Under the pieces are notes generated by a model that saw nothing but the letters and a program-made list of their open reading frames with translations, did no database searches and was not told the DNA's origin. From Dietzia timorensis (GTDB lineage Bacteria; Actinomycetota; Actinomycetes; Mycobacteriales; Mycobacteriaceae), in NCBI RefSeq assembly GCF_020742175.1, contig NZ_DYXM01000239.1, forward strand, positions 1 to 29,896: a stretch of DNA of 29,896 bases. The letters run 5' to 3'. This document shows positions 28,625 through 29,896 of the stretch, piece by piece. How positions within the stretch are numbered: the first letter of the stretch is position 1; the number at the start of each line of letters is the position of its first letter. The position numbers and the translations under genes were made by a program.

Positions 28625-29896
28625 TCACCGGAAATCGCGGCTCCTCCCGATGGCCATGCCGAGGTGCAGCCGTTCGATCTTGTCGGCCACCACGTTGACG
28701 GCGCCGGAGGCATTCTCGACGATGCCGCGGACCACGACCGACGGCGCGGAGGACACGATCGGCCGGTATCTGGACCACAGTCCGCGCGAACACACGACAT
28801 TCGCCATCCCCGTTTCGTCCTCGAGTGACAGGAACGTGACGCCATCGGCCGAAGCCGGCCGCTGGCGGTGGGTGATCGCCCCGGCAACGCGGATCCTGGT
28901 GCCGTCGGGCACCGCATCGAGCCCGGAAACCTTCAGCACTCCGGCGTCATCCAGAAAGGTGCGCGCGAACTCCGTGGGATAGCAGTCCGGGGTGATTCCG
29001 GTGATCGCGAGATCCGCGGTGGCCAGTTCCACGAGACTCATCCCCGGCAGCGACGGCGCCTCGACCTGGCTGAGCCCAGGCAGCATGCCCTCTTTGTGGC
29101 GCGCCGCGGTCGCCGCCGACCACAGCGCGGCGCGGCGGCTGGAGCGCGCATCGGCGACGGCGACGAGCGCGTCGAGCGCGCCCGCGGTGGCCAGGGATTC
29201 CATGTGCTTGACCGACAGGTCCGCTCGGGCGGACAGGTCGGCGGCGTCGCGGAACGGGCCGTGCCGGTCGCGGGCGTCTGCGATGCGCTCGGCGGCGTCC
29301 TTGCCAAGCCCCCGTACGGACGCGAGGCCGAGGCGGACCTCGGTGCCCCCGGCCTCGCAGTCGGCCAGTGCCTGAGAGCGATTGACACAGGGACGGTGCA
29401 CCGTGACCCCGTGCCGACGGGCGTCGGCGACGAGCGATTGCGGGGAGTAGAAGCCCATCGGCTGGGCGCGAAGCAGCGCAGCGCAGAAGATCGCCGGATG
29501 GTAGCGCTTGAACCACGCCGAGTAGTACACAATCGAGGCGAAGGACTGGGAGTGCGATTCGGGGAAACCATAGGCGGCGAACGCGACGATCTTCTCCCAC
29601 ACCTTCTGCCCCACCTCGATCGATTCGGGTGTTCCGGCCGCGCCGTCGCCGATGCCGTGGAGTTCGCGCATCCCGTCGAAGAAGCGGCGACGCAGGCGTT
29701 CCATTTTCTCCGGCGAGCGTTTCGAGCCCATCGCGCGGCGCAGCTGGTCGGCCTCGGCCCCGGTGAATCCGGCGAGATCGGTCGCGATCTGCATGAGCTG
29801 TTCCTGGAATAGCGGGATGCCGAGCGTGCGTCCGAGGGATTTCTCCAGCGCAGGATGGTCGTAGGTCACCTTCTCCCGCCCATTTCTTCTACGGAT
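28625..29896 (-). CDS. dnaE2: Error-prone DNA polymerase III alpha subunit, C-terminal part (truncated by window)
   Basis: The frame stays open to the window end (IRRRNGREK precedes a GTG at 29869), so at least 424 C-terminal residues of a larger protein of about 1050-1100 residues are present. GRTLGIPLFQEQLMQIA and RAMGSKRSPEKMERLR belong to the palm/fingers end of C-family polymerases. AAYGFPESHSQSFASIVYYS is followed by a helix-hairpin-helix region (LASVRGLGKDAAERI). The C-terminal OB-fold has VTFLSLEDETGMANVV. The compact C-terminus after the OB domain and the RRRNG...HP sequence favour DnaE2 over the replicative DnaE1. DnaE2 works with ImuA' and ImuB in damage-induced translesion synthesis; those partners are not in the window. 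Confidence 0.92.
   Translation of the reverse strand: MRRRNGREKVTYDHPALEKSLGRTLGIPLFQEQLMQIATDLAGFTGAEADQLRRAMGSKRSPEKMERLRRRFFDGMRELHGIGDGAAGTPESIEVGQKVWEKIVAFAAYGFPESHSQSFASIVYYSAWFKRYHPAIFCAALLRAQPMGFYSPQSLVADARRHGVTVHRPCVNRSQALADCEAGGTEVRLGLASVRGLGKDAAERIADARDRHGPFRDAADLSARADLSVKHMESLATAGALDALVAVADARSSRRAALWSAATAARHKEGMLPGLSQVEAPSLPGMSLVELATADLAITGITPDCYPTEFARTFLDDAGVLKVSGLDAVPDGTRIRVAGAITHRQRPASADGVTFLSLEDETGMANVVCSRGLWSRYRPIVSSAPSVVVRGIVENASGAVNVVADKIERLHLGMAIGRSRDFR

Noticed and set aside
1..29896. Mobile elements, CRISPR arrays, tRNA or rRNA genes
   Set aside because: No transposase or integrase motifs, no regularly spaced direct repeats, and no tRNA-like cloverleaf or T-loop signature were found by reading both strands; a tRNAscan or ISfinder run was not possible.

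Overview
This GC-rich window (roughly two thirds G+C by eye) looks like the chromosome of a mycolic-acid actinobacterium (Mycobacteriales; a Dietzia, Gordonia or Corynebacterium relative is plausible, but the genus cannot be fixed from sequence alone). The reasons are the gene content and order: trpS, a eukaryote-type dimeric NADP isocitrate dehydrogenase, metY and metX behind a SAM-IV riboswitch, a DUF3017 gene, folD and dnaE2. From memory this order resembles the trpS-icd1-metC-metA and Rv3355c-folD neighbourhoods of Mycobacterium tuberculosis. Several promoters place a TANNNT box exactly 6 nt before the start codon, the usual actinobacterial leaderless arrangement. I see no tRNA or rRNA, transposase, integrase, CRISPR array or origin.

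Left part (1-10242): the tail of an MFS transporter, then a run of minus-strand genes. These are trpS, xth (exonuclease III family), a one-pass membrane protein of unknown role, a DHA1 MFS exporter, a secreted GH43 glycosidase, a membrane-anchored VWA protein with a collagen-like cytoplasmic tail, a small FDOR/PPOX flavin or F420 enzyme, and icd with a strong terminator. Middle (10243-13744): a 544-bp intergenic region with regulatory repeats, a promoter and a SAM-IV riboswitch. It controls metY and metX, which turn homoserine into O-acetylhomoserine and then homocysteine. A convergent nitroreductase-DUF3017 pair follows.

Central part (14531-26280): a seven-gene plus-strand operon that is the most interesting content. 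Its first six genes are joined by five successive ATGA stop/start overlaps. In order it encodes a rifampin-phosphotransferase/PEP-synthase-like dikinase, a 1164-residue fusion of fatty acyl-AMP ligase with a nucleotidyltransferase-like domain, a stand-alone acyl carrier protein, a thioester or fatty-acyl reductase, a fusion of an NDP-kinase-like domain with an AfsA-type double hotdog domain, a UbiA-family membrane transferase with an atypical second motif, and a cytochrome P450. I do not recognise a characterised pathway with this set. A reasonable inference is that an acyl chain is activated and loaded on the ACP, condensed or reduced, phosphorylated or nucleotidylated, transferred in the membrane by the UbiA protein, and oxidised by the P450. 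The product would be a butenolide-like or phospholipid-like small molecule. There is no TetR-type gamma-butyrolactone receptor gene beside it.

The operon lies between the DUF3017 gene and folD, which are neighbours in relatives as far as I recall, so it looks like an accessory block inside a core region. Right part (26243-29896): folD, whose 3' end overlaps that of the P450 gene, a trhO-trmL pair predicted to modify tRNA position 34, and the C-terminal part of dnaE2 running off the window.
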